A stretch of DNA of 64,000 nt, taken from positions 62,001 through 126,000 of the forward strand of contig CALDEM010000014.1 in the NCBI GenBank assembly GCA_937942435.1. Direction: 5' to 3'. Below, one piece after another: positions 42,186 to 50,382 of this stretch. Every line of letters starts with the position of its first letter. Position 1 is the first letter of the stretch. This stretch comes from an uncultured Saprospiraceae bacterium. GTDB lineage: Bacteria > Bacteroidota > Bacteroidia > Chitinophagales > Saprospiraceae. The position numbers and the translations under genes are program-made. The notes beneath the pieces are model-generated. The model made no database searches. It saw only the letters and a list, made by a program, of their open reading frames with translations, and had not been told where the DNA came from.

Positions 42186-42848
42186 ATGCAAAAAACTAAT
42201 AAAACTGCCAAGGAGATATACTATGAGATAAAAGCCAATCCAAGCAGGAAGCGCTTTGGATTTGGCAACAAAGCTGCTTTAGTAAACATTGATCTTCAAA
42301 AATCATATACTAGGACTGATTTATTCACAACTGCATATGAAAATGACCCCAACCAAATGGAATACATTAACGGGCTGGTCAAAAGATTTCGCAATCTTGA
42401 TTGGCCTGTGATTTGGACTTACGTTGCCTATGTAGGATCTGGAGAAGATGCAGGTGTATGGGGCACACGGACTGATACTCCTAATAGTCTACAGAATATT
42501 AAGTATGGTTCAGAAAGATCTGAACTTGATGATCGCCTTGATGTAAATCGGAAAACAGATCTTATCTACGATAAAAAAATGCCGTCGCCATTTTTTGAAA
42601 CACCACTTCAGTCATTATTGATTTGGCATCAAGTAGATACTGTCATATTAACTGGAGGCTCTACTTCTGGTTGTATCCGTGCAGCAGGTGTAGATTCCTT
42701 ATCAAGGGGATATCGAACGATCATACCTGAAGAGTGTGTGGCGGACAAACATGAGAGCTATCATTATGCTAATTTGACAGATCTGTCTATCAAGTATTGC
42801 GACATCTTAGGTGTGCAAGAAGTTTATGAGTGGTTAGACAAACAATGA
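42186..42848 (+). CDS. Isochorismatase-fold amidohydrolase (maleamate/N-carbamoylsarcosine amidase-like)
   Basis: A 220-residue cysteine hydrolase. The triad is visible: D36 in NIDLQKSYT, K131 in DKKMPSPFF and C163 in GGSTSGCIRAAGVDSLSRGY. The cis-peptide-type ST-SGC context and the RAAGVDSLSRGYRT helix fit the N-carbamoylsarcosine amidase / maleamate amidohydrolase branch. It removes ammonia from an amide or carbamoyl group in the cytoplasm. It lies 74 nt after the CoA-transferase gene and 41 nt before two imidase-like genes. Maleamate amidase (NicF) works right after ring opening in nicotinate breakdown, so hydrolysis of the half-amide of a maleimide is a natural proposal (inference). Confidence 0.9.
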   Translation: MQKTNKTAKEIYYEIKANPSRKRFGFGNKAALVNIDLQKSYTRTDLFTTAYENDPNQMEYINGLVKRFRNLDWPVIWTYVAYVGSGEDAGVWGTRTDTPNSLQNIKYGSERSELDDRLDVNRKTDLIYDKKMPSPFFETPLQSLLIWHQVDTVILTGGSTSGCIRAAGVDSLSRGYRTIIPEECVADKHESYHYANLTDLSIKYCDILGVQEVYEWLDKQ

Positions 42849-42889
42849 CATTTTTCTAATTTTCGAAAACCGAACTTGACTATAATCCA

Positions 42890-43831
42890 ATGAAAGAAGA
42901 TCCCGGATATTATGATTATTGGCCTTATGAAGACCGGCCTAAAATTGAATGGCCTAATGGAGCGCAACTAGCATTTTGGGTAGCGCCCAATATTGAATTT
43001 TACGAATTAGATCCACCCCCTAATCCATACCGATCTCCTTGGCCTCAGCCTCATCCAGCAGTGCAGGGATATTCTATTAGGGACTGGGGCAATCGAGTAG
43101 GACACAAGCGTCAAATGGAATTATTAGATAAGTATGGCATAAGGGGGTCCATATCTTTATCTGCTGCTTTATGTGATCATCATCCGGAGATCATTGAGAT
43201 GTGTAAAGAACGAGACTGGGAGTTTTTTAGTCATGGTATATACAATACTCGATACACTTATGGTATGACTGAACATCAAGAAAGGGAGATGATCAAGGAC
43301 GCCATGGAAAGCATCTTTAAACACACGGGACAAAAATGTGCTGGGTATCTCGCGCCTGCATTATCTCACTCAGAGTATACGCTCGATCTTTTTGCAGAAG
43401 TAGGGACTGAGTTATTTGGAGAAGAAGGAGGATTTTATTCATGTGATTTATTTCATGATGATCAACCAACTCCGATACACACACGCGGTGGTAAGCGCTT
43501 CGTTTCTATTCCTTATTCATTAGAAATGAATGATACAATAGCCTACTTGGTGCAAAAGGTACCACCCAGACAATATGGGAAGGCATTAAAAGAAAACTTT
43601 GATCGATTGTATCAAGAAGGTATTGAGAGTGGTACGATTATGTGTATCCCGACCCATAATTATCAGGTGAGTTGTGCTCACCGTATTAAAGCATATGAAG
43701 AGGCACTAGAATATATCACAGGACATAGCAATATATGGGTGGCAACAGGTAAAGAGATTGCTAACTACTATTTAGAAAATTACTATGACACTGCCTTAGC
43801 TGATATATCGGCAAAGAAAATTAGAAATTAA
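42890..43831 (+). CDS. Deacetylase-fold hydrolase (PuuE allantoinase / cyclic imidase-like), copy 1
   Basis: A 313-residue NodB-homology protein. DWGNRVGHKRQMELLDKYGIRGSISLSAAL and WEFFSHGIYNTRYTYGMTEHQE follow the PuuE-type pattern in which SHG-x-N/R-Y replaces the metal-binding HxxxH of chitin deacetylases. It lacks a signal peptide, so a polysaccharide substrate is unlikely. The group hydrolyses cyclic amides: allantoin in the case of PuuE and, as I recall, cyclic imides in the case of the Pseudomonas imidase. Its stop overlaps the start of copy 2 (TAATG). With the half-amide amidase upstream, a cyclic imide such as a maleimide is the favoured substrate (inference). Confidence 0.85.
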   Translation: MKEDPGYYDYWPYEDRPKIEWPNGAQLAFWVAPNIEFYELDPPPNPYRSPWPQPHPAVQGYSIRDWGNRVGHKRQMELLDKYGIRGSISLSAALCDHHPEIIEMCKERDWEFFSHGIYNTRYTYGMTEHQEREMIKDAMESIFKHTGQKCAGYLAPALSHSEYTLDLFAEVGTELFGEEGGFYSCDLFHDDQPTPIHTRGGKRFVSIPYSLEMNDTIAYLVQKVPPRQYGKALKENFDRLYQEGIESGTIMCIPTHNYQVSCAHRIKAYEEALEYITGHSNIWVATGKEIANYYLENYYDTALADISAKKIRN

Positions 43832-44757
43832 TGGCCATGTCTGAACTTGATAAGAACTACTTGCAATATCCTCACCGATCTTATGGCATGGATCATAAGC
43901 GCTATGATTGGTCGATGCTTCAAGATCGTCCTAAAGTGGTATGGCCAGAAGGGAAGCTATTGGCCTTATGGGTAAATGTAGGATTACAATACTTTCCGCT
44001 CAACCAAAAAGGACATCCCTTCAAAGTGCCAGGCGGGATGACCAAACCATATCCGGATCTCAGACACTACAGTCTTAGAGATTATGGTAACCGCGTAGGA
44101 ATCTATCGCTTTTTAAAAGCATTTGATCGATATGGCATTAAACCCACTTTTGCAGTATCAACACGCTTGGCAGAGCGAACACCATATCTAATAGACAAAA
44201 TCAAAGAACGAGAAGACGAAATCATATGCCATGGATATCACATGGACGCGCTTCATTATGGTGGACAAGATCAGACAGAAGAAGCGGAGTTAATTAGAAA
44301 ATCCCTGGATGGCTTACGCCAAATCAGTGGTCAAGCTATAAGAGGCTGGATAAGTCCTGCTAAAAATGAATCTGCTAACACACCAGACCTATTAGCTGAA
44401 CAGGGTATCAACTATTTTTGCGATTGGGTCAACGATGATCTACCGTATCCTTTTCATACCAAGAAGGGCTCCTTGATCGCTATGCCATTATCTACTGAAC
44501 TAGAGGACTATCATATCATTTTAAACAATCAGCATTCGGCAGAATCTTGGTCGGAACAAGTCTGTGATGCTTGTGACTTCTTACTTCAAGATGCGCGTGA
44601 TAATGGCGGCCGTATACTTTCGTTAAATATTCATCCATGGGTACTAGGCCAGCCTCATAGGATTGGCTACTTGGAAAAAGTGTTGGATTATCTGTCTTCC
44701 AAACCTGAAGTCTGGTCTGCATATGCAGGAGATATTGTTGATGCGTGGAAGGCATAA
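43831..44757 (+). CDS. Deacetylase-fold hydrolase (PuuE allantoinase / cyclic imidase-like), copy 2
   Basis: A 308-residue paralogue of copy 1 with the same order of motifs: DYGNRVGIYRFLKAFDRYGIKPTFAVSTRLA and CHGYHMDALHYGGQDQTEEAE. The SHG of copy 1 is CHG here, and identity outside the motifs is low, so the two may act on different rings or form a heteromer. It is translationally coupled to copy 1 by a one-base overlap. It is the last gene of the operon and is followed by a GC-rich repeat region and a convergent peptidase gene. An alternative start six bases downstream (ATG at 43837) is possible. Confidence 0.84.
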   Translation: MAMSELDKNYLQYPHRSYGMDHKRYDWSMLQDRPKVVWPEGKLLALWVNVGLQYFPLNQKGHPFKVPGGMTKPYPDLRHYSLRDYGNRVGIYRFLKAFDRYGIKPTFAVSTRLAERTPYLIDKIKEREDEIICHGYHMDALHYGGQDQTEEAELIRKSLDGLRQISGQAIRGWISPAKNESANTPDLLAEQGINYFCDWVNDDLPYPFHTKKGSLIAMPLSTELEDYHIILNNQHSAESWSEQVCDACDFLLQDARDNGGRILSLNIHPWVLGQPHRIGYLEKVLDYLSSKPEVWSAYAGDIVDAWKA

Positions 44758-44972
44758 CTCACTTTTTTTGCGGCGGGGGAGCCGCCGAAAACCAGCTCGA
44801 AAACAGGTTCTTGACGGCGTCCCCGCCGCAAGAAGCTTCTTGTCCCGCTGCAAGAAGGATGGTTCTTCTGTTAGCTAAAGAAGTAACGAGTACCCTCGCT
44901 CTTTTCGCGGTGAGGACGCCGCCGAAAATCAGCCTTTGTCTAGGGTTCTTGACGGTGTTCCCGCTGCAAGAA
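44758..44972. repeat. GC-rich imperfect direct repeat, REP/MITE-like, between convergent genes
   Basis: Two units of about 65 bp (44770-44834 and 44907-44972) align along their length: both have a CCGCCGAAAA block near the left, GGTTCTTGACGG in the middle and a CCGC(C/T)GCAAGAA end; a third partial end, TCCCGCTGCAAGAA, is at 44842-44856. Unit 1 can fold, because TTGCGGCGGGG (44768-44778) is the exact complement of CCCCGCCGCAA (44821-44831). The GC content is much higher than around it. It may act as a bidirectional transcript end or be a small mobile repeat. No gene is supported here. Confidence 0.7.
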
Positions 44973-47900
44973 TTACTTTGCAAAAATTCGAAAGAACTCT
45001 TCTGTATCTATTATATCCTCTAGCCCAAGTATCCAACATATCTCAGACACATCAGAAAAGTCCAAACCGCCAGCTGCTATCGATTTATTGAGGTAGCGTC
45101 CTTCTTTGCCGTTATATTGATTGCCAGTTTTAACTGCCAGTTCCCATATATTGCTAATCTCTCGAGATCCAATTTTAGATTTCCAATTGGTAAAATTTCT
45201 ATTGTTGAATCCGGGAGTTCCATTCTTGGTCGCGTTGCCATCTGCTATTTTGTTGTAATTGGTATTCTCTTTTGCATATTGTAGAGCATCAGCATCAGTT
45301 ACACTTTCATTCCAATTACTATGCTGTACGATATGGACTCTTTGTTGAGTGTTTAGTTGTGGTTTCTTTGATTGTATGGCTTTCACAAGTGCAGCAGAGA
45401 AATCTGATTGTCCAGCATCTGCTATCCAGATATCTCCTCCTTTTTCAATTGTGCTTAAAGCGATTTTTAAAACTTTATCTATTGCTTTATCAAAATCTGC
45501 ATGAGCATCTGTCCAGTTATCACCAAATGCTAATTGAAATAAATCATTAGCCGGGACATAGAGCCCTTTTTGAACCCCATAGGTGCCAGCAACAGCATGA
45601 TAATTAATTGAAGCATAATCTGAATGAGAAAGCAAAGTGGAGAATGCAGCAACAGAATGAAGATCGTCGACATCTGTTTTGCAATCAAAATGACCGAGCA
45701 ATAAGTCTTTACTATAATCAAAAACTTGGGGATTAGAAGTAGAGTTTTCTGGTTCCAGATGTTGATCTATACCAACTTCTGCGGCAGGAACACCTGTTTC
45801 CATCCAGAGAGGCAACGGCTGGTCCTTCAGATAGTGGTCAAAAAACTGCTGCATTCTAATATTAAAATCTAATCGATTTTGTCTTTTCAATGGCCAGTGA
45901 GGCTCTCCATTATAATTAAGTAGCCAAGCTGGCTTCCCCAGTCTACGCATCGATGTGAAAAATTCTATCCCTTGATACCACGGTACTGCTCCATCTTCAT
46001 CATTGTGCATAATGAGAACTGGCGTCTCTACTTTATCTAAGAAGAACAAAGGTGAGTTTTCTACATATCGTGTATGCTCATCCCAGATCGTTCCACCGAT
46101 TCTGCTTTGAGTATGCTCATATTGAAACATGCGACTTAAGCCAGATCCCCACCTTATACCTCCATAAGCACTAAACATATTGACAACAGGTGCACCAGAC
46201 TCAGCACAAGCAAATAAATTAGAACGAGTAATTAGATGTGCGATCTGATATCCACCCCAGCTATGTCCTTGGACGCCGATCCGATCTTTATCTATGAAGC
46301 CTTCTCTAATCAGCGCGGTCGTCCCTGATATCACAGAGTTCTCTGCACTCTCTCCAGGATAACCTACTTTATAAACTACATCAGGATTAAATATGACATA
46401 TCCTCGACTTACATAGAATGCATAGTTGATAGTCGAGCGATGTGGATAAGGAGCTCGATGACGATGTAGCCCATCAGAACTTCGTTCGTAAAAGTTTACG
46501 ATCATCGGATACTTCTTGTTAGGGTCAAAATTATCCGGTTTTACGAGCAAGCCTTGTAGTGTCTGACCGTCGGAGGATAACCATTCATATATTTCCGTTG
46601 AGCCCCAAGAGTATGAGCTCTGTTGTGGATTGGCTGTACTGACTCTTTTATGATTTGAAAATGAATTGTCGGATACTATAAGGTCAGGGAAGATTTTAAA
46701 ACTCTCTTTTGTAAACATATAACGATTAGCATCTCGTGCTTTGGTCGGCCTTGTATTATATCTGTAGTTATCTTTGATTTTAATCGATGCTGCATCATTG
46801 TTCAGTAGGGTAGAGGCATAACCACTGCTTTTATCTTTTTCATCAAACACTGATAGTAGCAACTCTTGATCACTTTTTATAAAATGTGCTTCAGCATCCG
46901 TTTGGATATATCTATAGCGCAACTTTGATGCTCGACCATCTGTGATACGGATAGGCTCTACTTCCTGTTTTGGATCATACTTCCAGATGTCATATCGATC
47001 ATTAATGAGTACTTGACCATCATCTTCAGTCCAACCGGCTATGCCATAAGCTCCAGGCCAATTAGGAGAATCATTTAATTCATTATAGTACTTTTCACTT
47101 TTGTTATTTGTAAGGGTATTAGTCTGTCCGCTTTCTATATTATAGATCTGCCAAGTTGTATCAATTCTGTCAAACCAATAGATATATTTCCCAGCAGGTG
47201 ATAGCTGTGGATTGGTTTTAACTTTACTCGCTATCTTTTTAGAATCCCCCGTTTCTATATTGATCAGATATATGTCTCTATAAGCAGGGAAGCCTTCCCA
47301 ACTGATAGATGTTAGATAAGGCTCGCTGTTAGAGCCAAGAGCATATGTAGAAGAGGCATTTGGATCATATTGGATGTCTGGGATGTTTTCTGTTCCAAGT
47401 CTTAAAAATGAATCTGAATCAAGATGCCAGACACAATCGTAACTTTGCTTTTTATCCGAGTCGATTTCTAATTCTTGTTGCGTATGTAGTCTTTTATCTT
47501 TCCAAGACCAGACTTCTACTTTTACAATCTCTTCGTCTATCAGAGTAGTGTCTTGAGTGATGAGTTGAGGGGCTATACCAAAGTACAATCGAGAACCATC
47601 ATCTGAAAAGTGTAATTGAGCATATTCGCTAACCCTATATCCAAGTGGTATGATTTTGTGTCGATCATCGACGATCGGTTGTGCTTCTTTCTGAGACGAT
47701 CTATAGTGGTATAATTTATAAGGTCGGATAACAACATCCGTTGTATCAACATCCGCTAGAAAGGCGGCGTTGCTTCCTGTCTTATCGAGACTTAGAGATT
47801 TAAACTTACCTTTTGATTGATATATGGGTTGAAGAGAAGACTTAGAACAATCAAAAAGATATACACCCGCCTCAAAGGTTGAATCTTTGCTTTCGCTGGA

Positions 47901-48530
47901 TATGATTATCTGAGGTGCTTCTTCAGCAAATACGAACGATGTACCTGACGGTATGGTAAGTTCATAATCGGTACTCAACTGTTTTACAATGAGCTGATCA
48001 TTTTCTCTGCCTTTTTTGACTTCGGGGTCATCAACTTTACTTGTATCAGAGACAGATAGTTCTGGAGCAGCGGATGTATATACAATCCAATCTGACCACT
48101 TCTCTGGTATTTTAAAGTTTTTCGTATTTTCTATTTTGATGAGTTTCTCAGAAGATAGATTGAGTATAGCTAAAGTGTCAAGAGGTAGATCCTCCTTTTT
48201 TGTTTTGTCGCGTTTCATTTCTCTAATTGCATCAACTGGCTGTTTTATCATGAAGACGACCCAATTGTTATCTTCAGATATTTTAGCATCGATGCCGCGC
48301 TCTATTCTAATCTCCTTTCCTGAATCTACATGCTTTATCCATAGCTCTGGATCTTGACGTTCGGTTGTTAGAGCGTAGGTGACCCATTGACCGTTATTTG
48401 ATATTTGTTCTTGGTCTATCGTTCGCCATATATCGAAATCCGGATGATCTAACTGTCTTTTTGTTAGATCCTGAGCTACTAAGCAATAAGTGAATAGAAA
48501 CGAAAAGAGAACAAGAGATATGCGATACAT
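44973..48530 (-). CDS. Prolyl-oligopeptidase-family (S9) peptidase fused to a nucleoside-hydrolase-like C-terminal domain
   Basis: A 1185-residue exported protein (signal 1-19, ending LVAQ). Residues about 25-640 are beta-propeller-like repeats (YWFDRIDTTWQIYN and similar). The peptidase domain has the triad S757 in GVQGHSWGGYQIA, D846 in HNDEDGAVPW and H878 in GEPHWPLKRQ. Normal S9 proteins of this type end near residue 920. Here about 245 residues follow, beginning with an aspartate-rich DCKTDVDD motif near residue 950, like the Ca-binding DxDPGxDD of nucleoside hydrolases or DUF1593 proteins. It has no operator upstream, so membership in the catabolic regulon is doubtful. Confidence 0.88.
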   Translation of the reverse strand: MYRISLVLFSFLFTYCLVAQDLTKRQLDHPDFDIWRTIDQEQISNNGQWVTYALTTERQDPELWIKHVDSGKEIRIERGIDAKISEDNNWVVFMIKQPVDAIREMKRDKTKKEDLPLDTLAILNLSSEKLIKIENTKNFKIPEKWSDWIVYTSAAPELSVSDTSKVDDPEVKKGRENDQLIVKQLSTDYELTIPSGTSFVFAEEAPQIIISSESKDSTFEAGVYLFDCSKSSLQPIYQSKGKFKSLSLDKTGSNAAFLADVDTTDVVIRPYKLYHYRSSQKEAQPIVDDRHKIIPLGYRVSEYAQLHFSDDGSRLYFGIAPQLITQDTTLIDEEIVKVEVWSWKDKRLHTQQELEIDSDKKQSYDCVWHLDSDSFLRLGTENIPDIQYDPNASSTYALGSNSEPYLTSISWEGFPAYRDIYLINIETGDSKKIASKVKTNPQLSPAGKYIYWFDRIDTTWQIYNIESGQTNTLTNNKSEKYYNELNDSPNWPGAYGIAGWTEDDGQVLINDRYDIWKYDPKQEVEPIRITDGRASKLRYRYIQTDAEAHFIKSDQELLLSVFDEKDKSSGYASTLLNNDAASIKIKDNYRYNTRPTKARDANRYMFTKESFKIFPDLIVSDNSFSNHKRVSTANPQQSSYSWGSTEIYEWLSSDGQTLQGLLVKPDNFDPNKKYPMIVNFYERSSDGLHRHRAPYPHRSTINYAFYVSRGYVIFNPDVVYKVGYPGESAENSVISGTTALIREGFIDKDRIGVQGHSWGGYQIAHLITRSNLFACAESGAPVVNMFSAYGGIRWGSGLSRMFQYEHTQSRIGGTIWDEHTRYVENSPLFFLDKVETPVLIMHNDEDGAVPWYQGIEFFTSMRRLGKPAWLLNYNGEPHWPLKRQNRLDFNIRMQQFFDHYLKDQPLPLWMETGVPAAEVGIDQHLEPENSTSNPQVFDYSKDLLLGHFDCKTDVDDLHSVAAFSTLLSHSDYASINYHAVAGTYGVQKGLYVPANDLFQLAFGDNWTDAHADFDKAIDKVLKIALSTIEKGGDIWIADAGQSDFSAALVKAIQSKKPQLNTQQRVHIVQHSNWNESVTDADALQYAKENTNYNKIADGNATKNGTPGFNNRNFTNWKSKIGSREISNIWELAVKTGNQYNGKEGRYLNKSIAAGGLDFSDVSEICWILGLEDIIDTEEFFRIFAK

Positions 48531-48619
48531 AATCGGATAGTTTGCTACAAAATAAGAAAAATCAATGGTGGTGATGAAGTTTAAAATATGGACCTTAGTG
48601 CTGATCAGATATATATTAT

Positions 48620-49327
48620 CTAATCGGTAAGGTCGAGATTGTTAGAACTTAGAAAGCCCTCTTCAATGAAGGTCCAACCAGATATGATCTTTCTAAGATT
48701 GATACCTAATCTTTTGGACTCCGGGCTTGACCAAGCATAGCTGATCGCTTTGCTATTGATATCAACTTGACTAATTGGTAAGTCATAAATTGCAATTTTT
48801 ATCAACTTGATTTTATGTGCGAAGATCAATTGTGTTAACTCTATTGTATAGTCTATACCTTCGTAATCCAACTGTACCATACCTCCTTGATCATGGATTT
48901 CGAGATTGCCCATTCTGTACACATCATCTGGATCATCTGGATGAGGATATTCTATAAACCCTGAGAAGTATCTGCATCTTTTGAGGAGATAAGGAGATCC
49001 ATCAGGGTTGTTAGTCATACCTAATCCATTTTTTAATTGTATCGACCCATCTTCTTGGATATATAGGACATGATCTTTTGTTTTTCCAACGTCTTTACTG
49101 TTGAGCGTCACTTCACCTATGTATTCTTGATTATTTCTTCCTTTGTAGAGAGTGAGTTTTAGTGTTGTATCATTATCTGAGGTTCTTTCTATTTTTAGAT
49201 GTAGATGATCATGTTTGTATCCTCTTTTATCTCGATGGATATCGTCCTCAGTTTGCTCTTTCCAGATCTGTAAGAAGTTATCATAACTACCCACTAATGT
49301 TTCAAAATTAGAATTGTCCGATACCAT
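48620..49327 (-). CDS. CpeT-associated C-terminal-domain protein of unknown function
   Basis: A 235-residue protein without an obvious signal. Its second half (RCRYFSGFIEYPHPDDPDD, then LEIHDQGGMVQLDYEG, AISYAWSSPESKRLGINLRKIISGW) is the same domain that follows the CpeT part in 25111-26181 and 7453-8433. The first half (LVGSYDNFLQIWKEQ) recalls the CpeT opening but is much shortened and lacks the middle strands, so it may be a degenerate CpeT domain. It is the last gene of the minus-strand operon 53174-48620, 10 nt behind the CurA-like reductase. Function unknown; the domain sharing suggests binding of the same ligand. Confidence 0.68.
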   Translation of the reverse strand: MVSDNSNFETLVGSYDNFLQIWKEQTEDDIHRDKRGYKHDHLHLKIERTSDNDTTLKLTLYKGRNNQEYIGEVTLNSKDVGKTKDHVLYIQEDGSIQLKNGLGMTNNPDGSPYLLKRCRYFSGFIEYPHPDDPDDVYRMGNLEIHDQGGMVQLDYEGIDYTIELTQLIFAHKIKLIKIAIYDLPISQVDINSKAISYAWSSPESKRLGINLRKIISGWTFIEEGFLSSNNLDLTD

Positions 49328-49337
49328 AATTTATAAG

Positions 49338-50381
49338 CTAGTATATTAAGTCTTCTCCTTCTGAAACCTTAACCATACGTTTTCCAATATTGGTACCAGT
49401 GTAGAGTCCGATCAGTGCGTGTGGCATACGATCAAATCCATGATCCATATCAACCAGTGCTTTAAGCTTTTTATCCTTTATCCAAGAGGCCATATTTGTT
49501 TCTGCTTCTTCAAATTGATGCTTGTGTTCATAGACAAAAAAACCATTGAGACTGGCGGCCTTTCTTCTGATCTTAAAAGTGTTTTGCGGGATATAAGGTT
49601 CTTTCATGGCATATTCTGAGATAGCCCCACATAAGACTACTCGACTGCCTCTTTTTAGATGGTTAAGACTTGCGTCAAATATAGGCCCACCCACATTATC
49701 AAAAAAGACATCATACCCGTCTGGTAACAATTCATCTAATCGTTCTGCGACATTGTCATTTTTATAATCTATTGTAGCATCAGCACCAAGTCCTTCCACA
49801 ATATTACACTTTTCTGGCCCGCCTGCTATGCCTAAAACACTACTACAGCCAATGGCTTTTGCTATCTGAACAACCATAGATCCGACACCTCCTGCAGCTC
49901 CTGAAACTAGTACGACATCACCTTCATGAGGAAGACCTTTATGTATGAAACCACAATATGCAGAATATCCTGTCATTCCCAGGGCGGAGAGCCCATTGTG
50001 GATCGGTACTCCACGTCGTTTCATCTTTACGAACTTCTCTTGTTGTGTGACGGATGATATCTTATAGGTCTGCCATCCCAATTGTCCATGTACATAATCT
50101 CCACTTTTATATTCAGGATGTTGAGAATCAATTACTTCTCCAACACCTCTACCATGAATGACATCACCAATACTTAATAATTTTTCAGTAGAAAAACCAC
50201 CTCCATCTTTCATCATATACATACGCATGACAGGTGCTATGTTGAGGTAGTGACTTTTTATAAGTATTTGCCCAGCTTCTAATTGGGGCACTGAAGACTC
50301 TTGATATTTAAAATGTTGATGACCTACTTCCTTAGTTGGATGTTCTCCTACTGTCCATTGTTGGTTTACTAAATGCTTCAT
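49338..50381 (-). CDS. NADP-dependent double-bond reductase, CurA/PTGR-like, copy 1
   Basis: With the ATG at 50379-50381 the protein has 347 residues (MKHLVNQQWTVGEHP); an upstream in-frame ATG at 50408 would overlap the VOC stop. GGVGSMVVQIAKAIGCSSVLGIAGG near 160 is the NADPH-binding region, and VFFDNVGGPIFDASLNHLKRGSRVVLCGAIS is the signature of the leukotriene B4 dehydrogenase/CurA group of zinc-free MDR enzymes. They reduce the double bond of alpha,beta-unsaturated ketones. It is one base behind the single-domain VOC gene in the same operon. Paralogue: 53272-54264. Confidence 0.88.
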   Translation of the reverse strand: MKHLVNQQWTVGEHPTKEVGHQHFKYQESSVPQLEAGQILIKSHYLNIAPVMRMYMMKDGGGFSTEKLLSIGDVIHGRGVGEVIDSQHPEYKSGDYVHGQLGWQTYKISSVTQQEKFVKMKRRGVPIHNGLSALGMTGYSAYCGFIHKGLPHEGDVVLVSGAAGGVGSMVVQIAKAIGCSSVLGIAGGPEKCNIVEGLGADATIDYKNDNVAERLDELLPDGYDVFFDNVGGPIFDASLNHLKRGSRVVLCGAISEYAMKEPYIPQNTFKIRRKAASLNGFFVYEHKHQFEEAETNMASWIKDKKLKALVDMDHGFDRMPHALIGLYTGTNIGKRMVKVSEGEDLIY

Positions 50382-50382
50382 T

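Noticed and set aside
42890-44757. Cell-wall polysaccharide deacetylases
   Set aside because: No signal peptides or membrane anchors, non-standard metal motif, and a catabolic operon context.
44745-45023. Short genes in the GC-rich repeat region
   Set aside because: Frames are open on both strands because of the repeat composition; none has a plausible start site or conserved pattern.
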